From the NCBI RefSeq assembly GCF_900142165.1, contig NZ_FQZY01000026.1:1-58162 (forward strand): a stretch of DNA of 58,162 nt. The letters run 5' to 3'. The notes under the pieces were generated by a model. That model had not been told where the DNA came from, ran no database searches, and saw only the letters and a list, made by a program, of their open reading frames with translations. This stretch comes from Hespellia stercorisuis DSM 15480 (lineage in GTDB: Bacteria; Bacillota; Clostridia; Lachnospirales; Lachnospiraceae). The translations under genes were made by a program, and so were the position numbers. This document shows, in pieces, positions 16,210-24,807 of the stretch; the first letter of the stretch is position 1, and every line of letters begins with the position of its first letter.

Positions 16210-16896
16210 CTATTCTTCTTTTGTAATAAATCCATGGATTCCGCTGCACACCGCCTGGGCGATCTGCTCCTGATATTCTCCGGTTCCCAGTTTCTGTGCC
16301 TCCTCCCGGTTTGAGAGGAATCCGCATTCTACGATTACCGTGGGCACCTCTGTCCGCTTCAGAATGTAGTAAGTTTCGTTGGCCTTCGCCTGCCGGTGAT
16401 TTTCGGAATCCATTGCACACAACTTCTCCTGAAGGATCAGCGCCGCCTCCTTTCCTTTTTCCGAGTGCGTAAAATAGAATGTCTGCGCCCCTTTTACTTC
16501 CTCCTGTCCATAACTGTTCTGATGGATGCTGACCGCCAGTGCCGGTTTCGTGTCATTGATCACTGCAACGCGCGCTTTCAGATCTTCCACCTTGCTTTTT
16601 CCCAGTCCGCTGTCATCCTCTCTCGTCATCACAACTGTAATTCCTTCTTTTTCCAGTAATTTTTTTATTTCTTTTGCAATTTTAAGATTCACATCTTTTT
16701 CTAATAAATCATTGATTCCAACCTTGCCGGGATCAGAAGAGCCGTGCCCGGGATCAATGACCACTGTGACCGGAGACTGCACCTCACCTGAACTTACAGA
16801 CAGATTCTGCAGTAATACTTCTCCTGCTTTCTGCTCCAGAACAATCAGACCTGCCAGTATGACCATTCCCAGAATATATTTCCATTTTTTTCTCAA
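16210..16896 (-). CDS. cwlD: Germination-type N-acetylmuramoyl-L-alanine amidase CwlD
   Basis: The protein has 228 residues from TTG 16896, chosen for GGGGGAA at good spacing. An ATG at 16953 is in frame but has no ribosome site. A signal anchor near residues 6-23 leads into an Amidase_3 domain with zinc ligands in VIDPGHGSSDPGK, the glutamate in VNLKIAKEI, VSIHQNSY and the catalytic VECGFLSN. CwlD helps make muramic-delta-lactam in spore cortex, which later marks it for germination lysis. It sits between the GH18 gene and sua5. Confidence 0.88.
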   Translation of the reverse strand: MRKKWKYILGMVILAGLIVLEQKAGEVLLQNLSVSSGEVQSPVTVVIDPGHGSSDPGKVGINDLLEKDVNLKIAKEIKKLLEKEGITVVMTREDDSGLGKSKVEDLKARVAVINDTKPALAVSIHQNSYGQEEVKGAQTFYFTHSEKGKEAALILQEKLCAMDSENHRQAKANETYYILKRTEVPTVIVECGFLSNREEAQKLGTGEYQEQIAQAVCSGIHGFITKEE

Positions 16897-17008
16897 AAAA
16901 ATTCCCCCGACACATATTCTTTCATTAATATATGCCGGGGAACTTCTTTTCATTATTAAATTTTACTGCAGTTCAAAGCAACTGCAATTTCGCAGTTTTC
17001 ATTCGCAT

Positions 17009-18859
17009 TTAATTTACATACTGAAGAATCACATCCCATATATCCGGGGTCTCACTACCAAGCTCCCACTCTGCAACACCGGCAAGCTTATTGGATTTGA
17101 TCAGCTTCATCTTCTCCTCGATCGACGCACTGTCCTCCAGCCAGATCTCATATGTCACACCGTCTGACTCCCATTCTGCATAGTTTTGTTTCGTCTTGTC
17201 GTCCCAGACTGCGGTTGCCCCTGCAGCTGCCACGCTCGAAGACGCACCTTCCATTGTCAGATCCAGACTCTCTACTCCTGTAGATGTAACGGACCATAGC
17301 CGTGTATAGAACGGAACTGCATTGATCACTTTTTCTGCCGGGACATCCTTCAGGGTATCCTCAATTCCATTTTTCACATAATCATATGAAGCTACCGAGC
17401 CTGGCTTATCTGAACCTGCGATATGCTCATCATACCCCATGATCACTACATAATCCGCCATAACGCCCTGCTCCTTGATATTGCGAAATTCGTTGTAAGG
17501 CATTGGCACATAATTATCCACAGAGAACACCAAACCGTTCTGCCTGCACTTGACGCCAAGCTCACGCACGAATTGTACGAAACTCTCTCCGCATTCCTCT
17601 GAAATCAATTCAAAGTCGAGATTGATTCCATCTATCCCTGCCTCCAGTGCTGCCGCTACCACCTGATTTTCAAGCGTCTCCCGTTTCGAGGTATAGCTTA
17701 AGACCGAATATACATCTTCCTGCGTCTCAAGGCCATCATGGAAATCACGAAACATCGCCCAAACCTCCAGGTTGGACTGATGTGCATAATTTACATAATC
17801 CTTGTCCGCAATAGATCTCAGATTTCCATCTGTATCCGCTATTCCAAACCACGTCGGTGAGACAGTGGTCAGCCCTTTTGCATTCGCAAGTGTTGACGTC
17901 GCCTCGCTGTTGGCAATCTCATTTTCCAGATTGTCCCACGCCAGATTGATGGTATAATCCTTTTTGATGCTTGTATACTCCGGTTCGTCAAAGTTCCTGG
18001 AAATGGTTTCCGTCTTTTCTTTTTTTAAAGCACTCTGCTTTACATATCCGATAAATCCATCGCTGGTACGTACCTTTTTCCACTTGCCTTCGACTTCAAT
18101 CGTCGTTACTTTATCACCTTTGTTCACCGTTGTCAGTACCGGACTCTTTACGCCAGCCTGATAACGCACCTCTGTTTTTCGTCTCAGTTCTGCTGTGGTC
18201 GTCTTTCCCCAGTCATTTACAATCATCACGTGATTCGGATCCTTGTACACACCAAAATCAATATTGGTGTACTTCTGGACAAATTCCAATGCCACATATG
18301 CCGTCTTACCTTCGGTTTTAAGAATTACATAATCTTCACTTTTTTTATCTGCTGCTACAGAATAGTCCTTACTGCCCACTCCTGCGGATACGTTGCCATT
18401 GGGCAATGTATAGAGTAAAACGTTCTCATTTGAGTCCCAGTAAAAGCGATCATTGATCCGATCCCGCAGCACGGAATACTCGATGTACGGATTTCCGTCT
18501 ATCATCTTTCCTCCGACCTTCAGATTCTCATTGTTAATTACAACGGCAAGATCATCGTCATTTGACACTCCATAATATTGATTCAAATCAGCCATTTCTT
18601 TTGACGGGCCGTATTTTATCCAAAACAATATCCCACCTATGATACCAACAACAAGAACGAATATAATCAGCATTCGCAGGATTAGATTTCTGCGTCTTTT
18701 CCTTGCGCGGCTGCTTCTCATCTGCCTCAGTTCTTTCTCACTTGGTCTTCCGTTTCTCCCAGTTCCTGGCTCCGGTCTGCGTCGATTTTGTTGATCCGGT
18801 TGTGTACTTTGTCTTCTTCTCTGATTAGACTGCGTACCTCTCCTTCTTCTTTCCTCCAT
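17009..18859 (-). CDS. Membrane-anchored GH18 family protein with SH3 domain
   Basis: The protein has 616 residues. ATG 18859 follows AGGAGGTG. The N-terminus is an Arg/Gln-rich cytoplasmic stretch (1-60), then a transmembrane helix (about 63-83, LILRMLIIFVLVVGIIGGIL). Next comes an extracellular region with a copper amine oxidase-like fold, then an SH3-like domain (KGDKVTTIEVEGKWKKV, about 250-285). Residues about 300-616 are glycoside hydrolase family 18 with the active motif GIDGINLDFE and the late WELGSE typical of YaaH/YdhD-type proteins. It likely cuts or binds cell-wall or cortex glycans and may be sporulation linked, given cwlD next to it. Confidence 0.88.
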   Translation of the reverse strand: MEERRRRGTQSNQRRRQSTQPDQQNRRRPEPGTGRNGRPSEKELRQMRSSRARKRRRNLILRMLIIFVLVVGIIGGILFWIKYGPSKEMADLNQYYGVSNDDDLAVVINNENLKVGGKMIDGNPYIEYSVLRDRINDRFYWDSNENVLLYTLPNGNVSAGVGSKDYSVAADKKSEDYVILKTEGKTAYVALEFVQKYTNIDFGVYKDPNHVMIVNDWGKTTTAELRRKTEVRYQAGVKSPVLTTVNKGDKVTTIEVEGKWKKVRTSDGFIGYVKQSALKKEKTETISRNFDEPEYTSIKKDYTINLAWDNLENEIANSEATSTLANAKGLTTVSPTWFGIADTDGNLRSIADKDYVNYAHQSNLEVWAMFRDFHDGLETQEDVYSVLSYTSKRETLENQVVAAALEAGIDGINLDFELISEECGESFVQFVRELGVKCRQNGLVFSVDNYVPMPYNEFRNIKEQGVMADYVVIMGYDEHIAGSDKPGSVASYDYVKNGIEDTLKDVPAEKVINAVPFYTRLWSVTSTGVESLDLTMEGASSSVAAAGATAVWDDKTKQNYAEWESDGVTYEIWLEDSASIEEKMKLIKSNKLAGVAEWELGSETPDIWDVILQYVN

Positions 18860-18941
18860 GGCGCACCTCCTGTCAGGCACTATTATATCACATTTTCTCT
18901 ACACATTATCATAAAATTTGACTTTTTCCGCACGAAAATGG

Positions 18942-19097
18942 GCGCGCTTGTTACTGTTCACACGCAAGCTTGACACCTGCTGTCAAGCTATGCGCCAATC
19001 AAGTAAATATAACTATGAGCCGGTCCCATCATCAAAGATGATTTAAAAATGGACCGGCGACGTTACTGGAACAGATTTATCTGTGAACAGTAACGCG
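18942..19097. repeat. Cloverleaf-like palindromic element with alternative pairings
   Basis: Outer 12-bp inverted repeats (GTTACTGTTCAC at 18950-18961 and its complement at 19083-19094) enclose two perfect hairpins: AGCTTGACA/TGTCAAGCT (18967-18989) and GCCGGTCC/GGACCGGC (19019-19058, with an inner ATCATC/GATGAT). A second sequence, GTTACTG-GA-ACAGAT at 19062-19076, can instead pair with the same right arm, as ATCTGT-GAA-CAGTAAC. The element could be a small non-autonomous repeat with terminal inverted repeats or a structured RNA. It lies between the 75-residue gene and the GH18 gene. Confidence 0.6.
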
Positions 19098-19126
19098 CAC
19101 TTGAGGGGTATTTGGGAACTGACTGT

Positions 19127-19354
19127 CTATTTTATTTTGTGAAAGACTATTTTTTCTATATTTCCTTTGGAATTCAGGATATATTCACGCATCAGTGACA
19201 TATTCTCTCTGACCATAATCGTTTCCACGACCTGTTGAGGACTTACCCGCTGTTCCTCTTCCGCCTCAATGCTGATCGGGATTCCCTTCTCTTCGTAACT
19301 CTCCAGTTCTGCAAATAACTGCTGGTATTTCTCTTCTTTGTTAAAATCTAACAT
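19127..19354 (-). CDS. Small hypothetical protein, 75 aa
   Basis: An acidic, helical protein (MLDFNKEEKYQQLFAELESY at the start, ending EKIVFHKIK) with a good ribosome site (GAAGGAG). It has no membrane segment and no recognisable motif. It stands alone between the palindromic element and the 428-base gap before mecA. Confidence 0.6.
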   Translation of the reverse strand: MLDFNKEEKYQQLFAELESYEEKGIPISIEAEEEQRVSPQQVVETIMVRENMSLMREYILNSKGNIEKIVFHKIK

Positions 19355-19730
19355 AGTTTGCTCCTTCTCTCGTTTCCTTTATCACTGTCTGCCTGATAAA
19401 TATATAATTCCTCTGAACCATAAGGTTTTTCGTGATGTATTCCAATATTTTCAGAGTCGCAAGAAGATAGTTTACATACAGTGAATGTATACTTTACTAT
19501 TTTATTTATTTGCTAAGTTAATTGGTTTTTTGTTCGTGATTTCTGAACATTGATAAATTGATTTTCTGAATTTCTCAATAGATTACTTGAAATGATTAAA
19601 CTAACTGCACGAGAGAGTGCATCTTCAACAGTATCCCCCCTTTTTTGTAGCATTTATCTCGGAATACTATCTTCTTGTATTTGCATTATAGTCAATTCCA
19701 TGATTCTTTGCAAGGTTTATTTTTATTTTC

Positions 19731-19759
19731 TTTACATATTTTTTGTTTTTGTTTATACT
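19731..19759 (+). promoter_or_regulatory. mecA promoter in a 428-base gap
   Basis: TTTACA (19731-19736) and TATACT (19754-19759) are 17 bases apart, 24 bases before the mecA start. The rest of the AT-rich gap from 19355 holds no gene I can support. Confidence 0.6.
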
Positions 19760-19782
19760 AATAGCAGGAAGGATGTGATTAT

Positions 19783-20490
19783 ATGAAGATAGAGAAAATA
19801 AATGATAATCAGATTCGTTGTACCTTAACTCCGGCCGACCTGGAAGCAAGACAGCTTAAGCTCAGTGAATTGGCATACGGAACAGAGAAAGCAAAATCTT
19901 TATTTCATGATATGATGCAGCAGGCCTCCTTCGACTTTGGCTTCGACGCAGAAGACATTCCATTGATGATAGAGGCTATTCCGGCTTCTGATTCGCTGGT
20001 GCTCATCATTACCAAAGTAGAAGATCCGGAAGAACTGGATACCAGATTCTCCAAGTTCACCCCGACAAACGACATAGATTCCACCCCACTTCCACTCAAT
20101 AAACTGGAGGGTGCGGAAGATTTCTTAAATCTTCTGAACAAAGTGAAAGACGCTGCCGCCGACATCAAGCCGACCTCTGCAGAGAGCACTTCCGGATTTA
20201 ATGTCCGCCTGTTCTCGTTCGAGGACATCGACAGTGTCATCGTTGTAGCCCGTCTTCTGGCTCCGCAGTATCAGGGTTCCAATACTCTGTACAAGGATGT
20301 CTCTGATGGAATCTACACTTTAGCGCTCACGCAGTCGGGTCACACCAACATGGAATTTAACAAGATTTGCAACATGCTTTCCGAGTACGGTACAATCGAA
20401 AAAGCTACACCGGCGACACTCGCCTTTTTGGAAGAGCACTGTGAAATCACGATCTCCTCCAACGCAATCCAGAAGCTGGCTCAGATCTAG
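19783..20490 (+). CDS. mecA: Adaptor protein MecA
   Basis: The protein has 235 residues with a good ribosome site (GGAAGGATG). It has the N-terminal target-binding part (MKIEKINDNQIRCTLTPADL), an acidic linker rich in Asp, Pro and Thr (about 85-110), and the C-terminal ClpC-binding domain (about 125-235, with VRLFSFEDIDSVI and CNMLSEYGTIEKAT). MecA presents proteins to the ClpCP protease and in Bacillus controls competence and biofilm regulators. Length and domain order are typical. It is one of the few plus-strand host genes and is monocistronic. Confidence 0.93.
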   Translation: MKIEKINDNQIRCTLTPADLEARQLKLSELAYGTEKAKSLFHDMMQQASFDFGFDAEDIPLMIEAIPASDSLVLIITKVEDPEELDTRFSKFTPTNDIDSTPLPLNKLEGAEDFLNLLNKVKDAAADIKPTSAESTSGFNVRLFSFEDIDSVIVVARLLAPQYQGSNTLYKDVSDGIYTLALTQSGHTNMEFNKICNMLSEYGTIEKATPATLAFLEEHCEITISSNAIQKLAQI

Positions 20491-20508
20491 GCGCCCGTTT
20501 CTAATGCA

Positions 20509-20551
20509 TAAAAATCCCGCAGGGGGAATCATTTCTCCTGCGGGATTTTTA
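20509..20551. terminator. Bidirectional terminator between mecA and the DUF1858 gene
   Basis: AAAAATCCCGCAGG and CCTGCGGGATTTTT form a long GC-rich stem with A and T runs on opposite sides. It serves the convergent mecA and DUF1858 genes. Confidence 0.9.
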
Positions 20552-20567
20552 TAATGCATGGTTCTGA

Positions 20568-20768
20568 CTATGCATTGATTGCTGCGTTAATTTTTTCAAC
20601 TAATAAGTCTGCATCGATTCCGTGAACCATTGCAGCTTCTTCAAGACTTTCTCCCTGAGCGGATGGGCATCCGAGACAGTGCATTCCGATTTCCATAAGG
20701 ATCGGTGCAACCTGCGGAGCCTGCTGTATCAGTTCGCCGATTGTAGTCGTCTTAGCTATCTGTACCAT
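20568..20768 (-). CDS. DUF1858 domain protein
   Basis: A 66-residue protein with the family pattern [20 protein letters not shown] then [19 protein letters not shown]. The two cysteines of CLGC form the putative redox disulfide. DUF1858 domains occur alone or beside hybrid-cluster and sulfur-handling proteins of anaerobes. The cellular role is not settled. A strong ribosome site (AAGGAGGA) supports the start. Confidence 0.9.
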   Translation of the reverse strand: MVQIAKTTTIGELIQQAPQVAPILMEIGMHCLGCPSAQGESLEEAAMVHGIDADLLVEKINAAINA

Positions 20769-20835
20769 ATCAATATCCTCCTTTATTCTTACGTGTTTCT
20801 TATTATAAGCCCATTCTCACATTTTATCAACCAGT

Positions 20836-21290
20836 TTATCCACCTGACACGGTTGATCTACCCATCCTTATCCACAGTCCACACTTTGTCTGTTCAGCGT
20901 ACGTCCTTCAATCCGAGACATTCCTGTCTCTCATCGTACGGACAGGAAAAACATCTCTTCATAAAAACCAATTATCAGAAATTGTAGTTTATTCATGCTT
21001 TTCTTTTTTAATTGTTTCTACAATTCCAGTTAAATTTTGATTTCTCAAAAGTCAACTTTTTTTCGACAAAATTCTATTTTCGTCATTTCTAAACAAAACG
21101 TTCGTTCTTTTATTTTCAAAAGTAATCCACCAAAAACACATGTTTTTATGTGGATAATGTGAATAACTTTATGGAAAAGTCCTTTTTTCCACGTTTTTTC
21201 TAATTTTTAATGTGAATAAGTTGAAAACTCTAAATTTTCCACTTTAGATTTTTTTTTACGAAAAAAATCATTTTTGTATATTTTGTATAA
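20836..21290. other. DnaA-box cluster in an AT-rich gap
   Basis: The 550-base gap between the DUF1858 gene and the NlpC/P60 gene has no genes. It holds two perfect TTATCCACA boxes (20868-20876 plus; 21149-21157 minus), two TTATTCACA boxes (21158-21166 and 21211-21219, minus) and one TTATCCACC (20836-20844), with further near matches. From 21000 on the DNA is extremely AT-rich with long T and A runs. This is the composition of an origin or a DnaA titration site. No dnaA or dnaN is nearby, and gene orientation argues against the chromosomal origin here. Confidence 0.6.
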
Positions 21291-21318
21291 CCCGTTCTTA
21301 CGTTCGAGAAATTATTAT

Positions 21319-22530
21319 TTAGATTACTCGCCGCACCGTCACAATATATGTGAAAGTTGCATTCGATATCCCGATTCCATGGTCAGAATCAATCGCATTT
21401 ACGATCGTCCCGTCTCCCATATACAGTCCCACATGGCCATCATAGAGGATCAGATCCCCCGGTATTGCTTCTTCAAAGCTCACTTCCGTACCGGCACTTT
21501 CCATGTCCCAGGTAGTTCTTGGAAGTGAAACCCCGAACTGTGCATATACGGACTGAACAAATCCAGAGCAGTCACATCCTTCTGTCAGACTTGTGCCTCC
21601 CCACACATACGGGTTGCCAATAAACTGACACGCATAATCAATCACTGCCTGACCTGCAGATGTCCCGGTCTGATCCGGCAATACTGCGGCACTCGCCTCC
21701 TCTGTGCCCTGTCCCACATCATCTCCTGCGGACATTTCTCCTGCTGCCTGCTGCACCGCACCTTTCTCCATCGCGGCTTTGTCTGCTGCTGTTTTCTCTG
21801 CCGCCGCTTTGTCTGCCGCTGCTTTTTCTGCCGCTGCTTTCTCCGCTTCTGCTTTTTCCGCTGCCAGTCTCTGCTCTTCTTCCTGCTTTGACTCCGCATA
21901 AGAAAAATCAGGAGATACGTTCACATAATCTCCGCACACCCAGCCGGCAATATCGCCAACCTGTACCGGATACCATCCCGAAACGCTATCTCCTGTAACC
22001 TGATATTTCTCATCTAATGTAATTTGTGTTAATATATTCGCATTTGTATTCTGACCGTCCCTGACGTTCAGCACATAGGCCGTGACTGTCGCCGTGTTCC
22101 CGATGTTCGCACCGGCGTACTCCTTCGCCGCTCCACCAGTCAGTAATTCCTCTGTCTCCACATATCCGGTCACCGTCCCGGACGAGATCTTTGTCCAGGC
22201 TCCCTGGGTATCCAGAATGTCAGCCACATTGTTCTTATATAATTTACCGGCCCAGTCACTTGTTGTATAAGGGGCGTCTCTAATAAGGATATAATCCTGC
22301 GTATCAGCAAACGCCCTGTTTGAATACTCCTCTTGTTCAGTTGGTACCAGATATAATTCCATTGGATGTTCTTCCTCTGCCAAATAGCACTTCTCTAGTA
22401 CCGATTCGATTCCTGCCGTCGGAAGCGTCACTGCATCTTCTGCATGCGCCACGATTGCACTCCCCGGAATCATGATTGCACCAGCCACAGCCGTCACAAT
22501 CAGTCTTTGTCTCACATACGTTACTTTCAT
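21319..22530 (-). CDS. Secreted SH3 / NlpC-P60 cell-wall hydrolase
   Basis: The protein has 403 residues. A signal peptide (1 to about 30, ending AHA-ED) is followed by two bacterial SH3 domains (about 75-130 and 145-205, each with a WxKI or WYPV core), an Ala/Glu/Lys coiled-coil linker of repeated AAAEKAAADK type (about 212-260) and a C-terminal NlpC/P60 endopeptidase (about 290-403). The catalytic Cys is in GCDCSGFVQSVY and the His in YDGHVGLYMG. It cuts stem peptides in peptidoglycan. A consensus promoter and a WalR-type direct repeat lie upstream, which fits a wall hydrolase under WalRK control. Confidence 0.93.
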   Translation of the reverse strand: MKVTYVRQRLIVTAVAGAIMIPGSAIVAHAEDAVTLPTAGIESVLEKCYLAEEEHPMELYLVPTEQEEYSNRAFADTQDYILIRDAPYTTSDWAGKLYKNNVADILDTQGAWTKISSGTVTGYVETEELLTGGAAKEYAGANIGNTATVTAYVLNVRDGQNTNANILTQITLDEKYQVTGDSVSGWYPVQVGDIAGWVCGDYVNVSPDFSYAESKQEEEQRLAAEKAEAEKAAAEKAAADKAAAEKTAADKAAMEKGAVQQAAGEMSAGDDVGQGTEEASAAVLPDQTGTSAGQAVIDYACQFIGNPYVWGGTSLTEGCDCSGFVQSVYAQFGVSLPRTTWDMESAGTEVSFEEAIPGDLILYDGHVGLYMGDGTIVNAIDSDHGIGISNATFTYIVTVRRVI

Positions 22531-22575
22531 ATAAAACCTCCCTGCGTTTTTTTATCTTTAGTAGGAAGTTTTAAA

Positions 22576-22592
22576 TGTTACATAAATGTTAA
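22576..22592 (+). promoter_or_regulatory. WalR (YycF)-type box
   Basis: TGTTAC-ATAAA-TGTTAA matches the WalR direct-repeat consensus TGTWAH-N5-TGTWAH exactly. It lies just downstream of the predicted start of the hydrolase transcript. The 15-base TTACATAAATGTTAA within it recurs inverted at 22701-22715, upstream of the promoter. Confidence 0.5.
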
Positions 22593-22607
22593 CTTTGTTA
22601 CAACGAT

Positions 22608-22636
22608 ATTATATCAATCATCTTTGCCATTGTCAA
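22608..22636 (-). promoter_or_regulatory. Consensus sigma-A promoter of the NlpC/P60 gene
   Basis: On the minus strand TTGACA (22631-22636) and TATAAT (22608-22613) are both perfect and 17 bases apart. The leader is about 70 bases. Confidence 0.85.
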
Positions 22637-22725
22637 TAGTATGCTCCTTATATTTAGGTTTCATCATTCGACATGCTCTGTTTATATCTATTTCTTTTAT
22701 TTAACATTTATGTAATATTTTGTCA

Positions 22726-22817
22726 GTTTTTGACTACATCTGTTTCTTCAGGATAGTTGTCCGGGGTTCGAATCCCCGATGCTTCACTGTTTTCGACTAC
22801 ATCTGTTTCTTCAGGAT
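22726..22817 (+). repeat. tRNA-Lys 3' remnant between 29-bp direct repeats
   Basis: Positions 22755-22789 repeat, base for base, the last 35 bases of the tRNA-Lys gene region at 56981-57015 (T arm and acceptor 3' half, plus CTG beyond it). On both sides are 29-base direct repeats (22726-22754 and 22789-22817, one mismatch) beginning GTTTT and ending TTCAGGAT. No tRNA 5' half is present. This looks like the footprint of an element that once used a tRNA-Lys end as its attachment site, or a local duplication of tRNA flanking DNA. The surrounding gap 22531-23002 holds only this and promoters. Confidence 0.7.
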
Positions 22818-22923
22818 CCCGGGACATGCGGGTATCCGGAATCCGCTTTACCGCTCCGCCCGTTGTTCTTTCCCGGGAAATCTATTCTCCCGCAAACTTT
22901 TTTAAATTATTTTGAATTTAGTA

Positions 22924-22969
22924 TTGACAAAATGACCATAAACCATTATATTGATTATAGTAACTGTTA
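22924..22969 (+). promoter_or_regulatory. perR promoter with Per-box-like site
   Basis: TTGACA (22924-22929) and TATATT (22947-22952) are 17 bases apart. TTATAGTAACTGTTA at 22955-22969 resembles the Per box TTATAATNATTATAA at most conserved positions and would permit autoregulation. Confidence 0.6.
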
Positions 22970-23002
22970 TCGTTATTGATTTCAAACAAAGGAGGGTTCC
23001 CA

Positions 23003-23392
23003 TTGGCAGCACTAAAATACAGCAAACAACGAGAATCCATCAAGACCTATTTAATGAAGACAAAAGAGCATCCTACAGCAGATACCGTCTATATGCATGT
23101 GAAGGAAGAATTTCCCAACATCAGCTTAGGCACCGTTTATCGCAATCTGAATCTGCTGGCCGATATCGGTGAGGCAGTTAAAATTTCCACACCGGACGGA
23201 GGGGATCGATTTGATGGAGAAGTCAAACCACATAATCATTTTTACTGCAGATGCTGTGGAAAGATGATCGATTTGAAAATGGACAGCATCGATCACATTG
23301 ATGAGATGGCTTCCAGAAACTTTGATGGCTTAATAGAATCACATTCCATACTTTTTTATGGGAAATGTGGAGATTGTATTAAAAAATCGTAA
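23003..23392 (+). CDS. perR: Fur-family regulator, PerR type
   Basis: The protein has 129 residues from TTG 23003, chosen for the ribosome site AAAGGAGGG. The winged helix covers about 1-75 (HPTADTVYMHVKEEFP, then SLGTVYRNLNLL). The C-terminal dimer domain has the metal-binding HNHFYCRCCGKM and a final CGDC pair that form the structural zinc site. Its place directly before two rubrerythrin genes indicates a peroxide sensor rather than an iron regulator, but Fur and PerR cannot be firmly told apart from sequence alone. Confidence 0.88.
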   Translation: MAALKYSKQRESIKTYLMKTKEHPTADTVYMHVKEEFPNISLGTVYRNLNLLADIGEAVKISTPDGGDRFDGEVKPHNHFYCRCCGKMIDLKMDSIDHIDEMASRNFDGLIESHSILFYGKCGDCIKKS

Positions 23393-23485
23393 AATGCTCT
23401 TAACATAATAGTTATTTTGATAGCTACTGTGTTAAAATAAAACTGTTAAACAAATTAATCAAAAAAGAAAAGGAGATTTAAAATT

Positions 23486-24028
23486 ATGAAAAAATGGGTA
23501 TGTTCAGTATGCGGATATGTTTACGAGGGAGAATCAGCACCGGCTCAATGTCCACAGTGTAAAGTAGGACCAGAGAAATTCACAGAGATGGCTGGAGACA
23601 AAGTATGGGCTGCAGAGCACGTAGTAGGTGTTGCACAGGGCTCAAGCGAAGACATCATGAAGGATCTTCGTGCAAACTTCGAGGGTGAATGCTCAGAAGT
23701 TGGTATGTACCTTGCAATGGCAAGAGTTGCTCACAGAGAAGGATATCCGGAGATCGGTCTTTACTGGGAAAAAGCAGCTTACGAAGAGGCTGAGCATGCA
23801 GCAAAATTTGCTGAATTATTAGGTGAAGTTGTAACAGACAGCACAAAGAAGAACCTTGAGATGCGTGTTGACGCTGAAAACGGCGCAACAGCAGGTAAGT
23901 TTGATCTTGCAAAACGTGCAAAAGCAGCAAACTTAGACGCAATCCATGACACCGTTCATGAGATGGCAAGAGACGAAGCTCGTCACGGAAAAGCATTTGA
24001 AGGTCTGTTAAAGAGATATTTCGCTTAA
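23486..24028 (+). CDS. Reverse rubrerythrin (NADH peroxidase type)
   Basis: The protein has 180 residues with a rubredoxin domain at the N-terminus ([10 protein letters not shown] and [11 protein letters not shown]), then a four-helix ferritin-like diiron domain (about 50-178) with carboxylate and His ligands in [34 protein letters not shown]. This reversed order marks the reverse rubrerythrins, which reduce hydrogen peroxide and oxygen with electrons from NADH via rubredoxin. It is expected to belong to the PerR regulon. A Per-box-like stretch lies near 23405-23420. Confidence 0.92.
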   Translation: MKKWVCSVCGYVYEGESAPAQCPQCKVGPEKFTEMAGDKVWAAEHVVGVAQGSSEDIMKDLRANFEGECSEVGMYLAMARVAHREGYPEIGLYWEKAAYEEAEHAAKFAELLGEVVTDSTKKNLEMRVDAENGATAGKFDLAKRAKAANLDAIHDTVHEMARDEARHGKAFEGLLKRYFA

Positions 24029-24188
24029 ATTAAAGCCTGTAATATCAAGTCAGAATGATAATTTTGATCTGACAGTTACCCGCAACAAAGAGAAGGACAG
24101 CTACACCCCCGTATCATCCCGTGTAGTTGTCTTATCTAAAACAGTGGAAGATTTCATAAGTCTACTTATTCTATAGGAGGAAAACGAT

Positions 24189-24725
24189 ATGTCAAAATAT
24201 GCAGGAACTAAAACTGAAAAGAACTTAATGGAAGCATTTGCAGGTGAGTCACAGGCAAGAAACAAATATACATACTTTGCCTCAGCAGCTAAAAAAGCCG
24301 GATTTGTCCAGATGGCGAACATCTTTGAGGAGACAGCAGGACAGGAAAAAGAGCATGCAAAAATGTGGTTCAAAGAATTTCACGGCATTGGCACTGTAGA
24401 AGAGAATCTTGCTGACGCAGCTGCAGGCGAGAGAGAAGAATGGACAGAGATGTATGCCCGCATGGCTGACGAAGCCGAGGAAGAGGGCTTCACAGAGCTG
24501 GCAGATAAGTTCAGACTCGTTGCCAAAGTAGAAGCTTCTCATGAAGCACGCTACAACAGGCTGCTGGAAAACTACAAAGCTGACAAGACATTCAAAGATG
24601 ACGCTCCTCTCGGATGGAAATGTGGAAACTGCGGATATATTTACGAGGGAAATGAAGCTCCGGAAATCTGTCCGGTATGTGCTCATCCAAGAGCTCACTT
24701 CGAGCGTAAGGCTGAGAATTACTAA
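24189..24725 (+). CDS. rbr: Rubrerythrin
   Basis: The protein has 178 residues in the classic order: a diiron domain first ([49 protein letters not shown]), then a rubredoxin domain ([13 protein letters not shown] and [11 protein letters not shown]). It reduces hydrogen peroxide in anaerobes. It has its own ribosome site (ATAGGAGG). The 160-base gap to the previous gene contains a hairpin (CTACAC/GTGTAG near 24100-24127) that may act as a processing or partial termination site. Confidence 0.95.
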   Translation: MSKYAGTKTEKNLMEAFAGESQARNKYTYFASAAKKAGFVQMANIFEETAGQEKEHAKMWFKEFHGIGTVEENLADAAAGEREEWTEMYARMADEAEEEGFTELADKFRLVAKVEASHEARYNRLLENYKADKTFKDDAPLGWKCGNCGYIYEGNEAPEICPVCAHPRAHFERKAENY

Positions 24726-24760
24726 GATACATCATTCCTGACTATTTACGAATAAATTCA

Positions 24761-24801
24761 AAGATGCCGATTCGGATTTTTCCGATTCGGCATCTTTTTT
24801 T
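24761..24801. terminator. Strong terminator after rbr
   Basis: A 14-bp stem starting GATGCCGA and ending TCGGCATC is followed by a run of eight T on the plus strand. It stops the rubrerythrin transcript and may also serve the convergent GIY-YIG gene. Confidence 0.9.
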
Positions 24802-24807
24802 TACATA

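Noticed and set aside
20830-21290. Chromosomal replication origin (oriC)
   Set aside because: The DnaA boxes and AT-rich tract fit, but dnaA, dnaN, recF and rpmH are not adjacent. The 23S rRNA and nearly all genes on both sides are on the minus strand, so the fork does not start here.
24098-24130. Terminator between the two rubrerythrin genes
   Set aside because: The CTACAC/GTGTAG hairpin is clear, but no T-run follows on the plus strand, so I do not call it a terminator.
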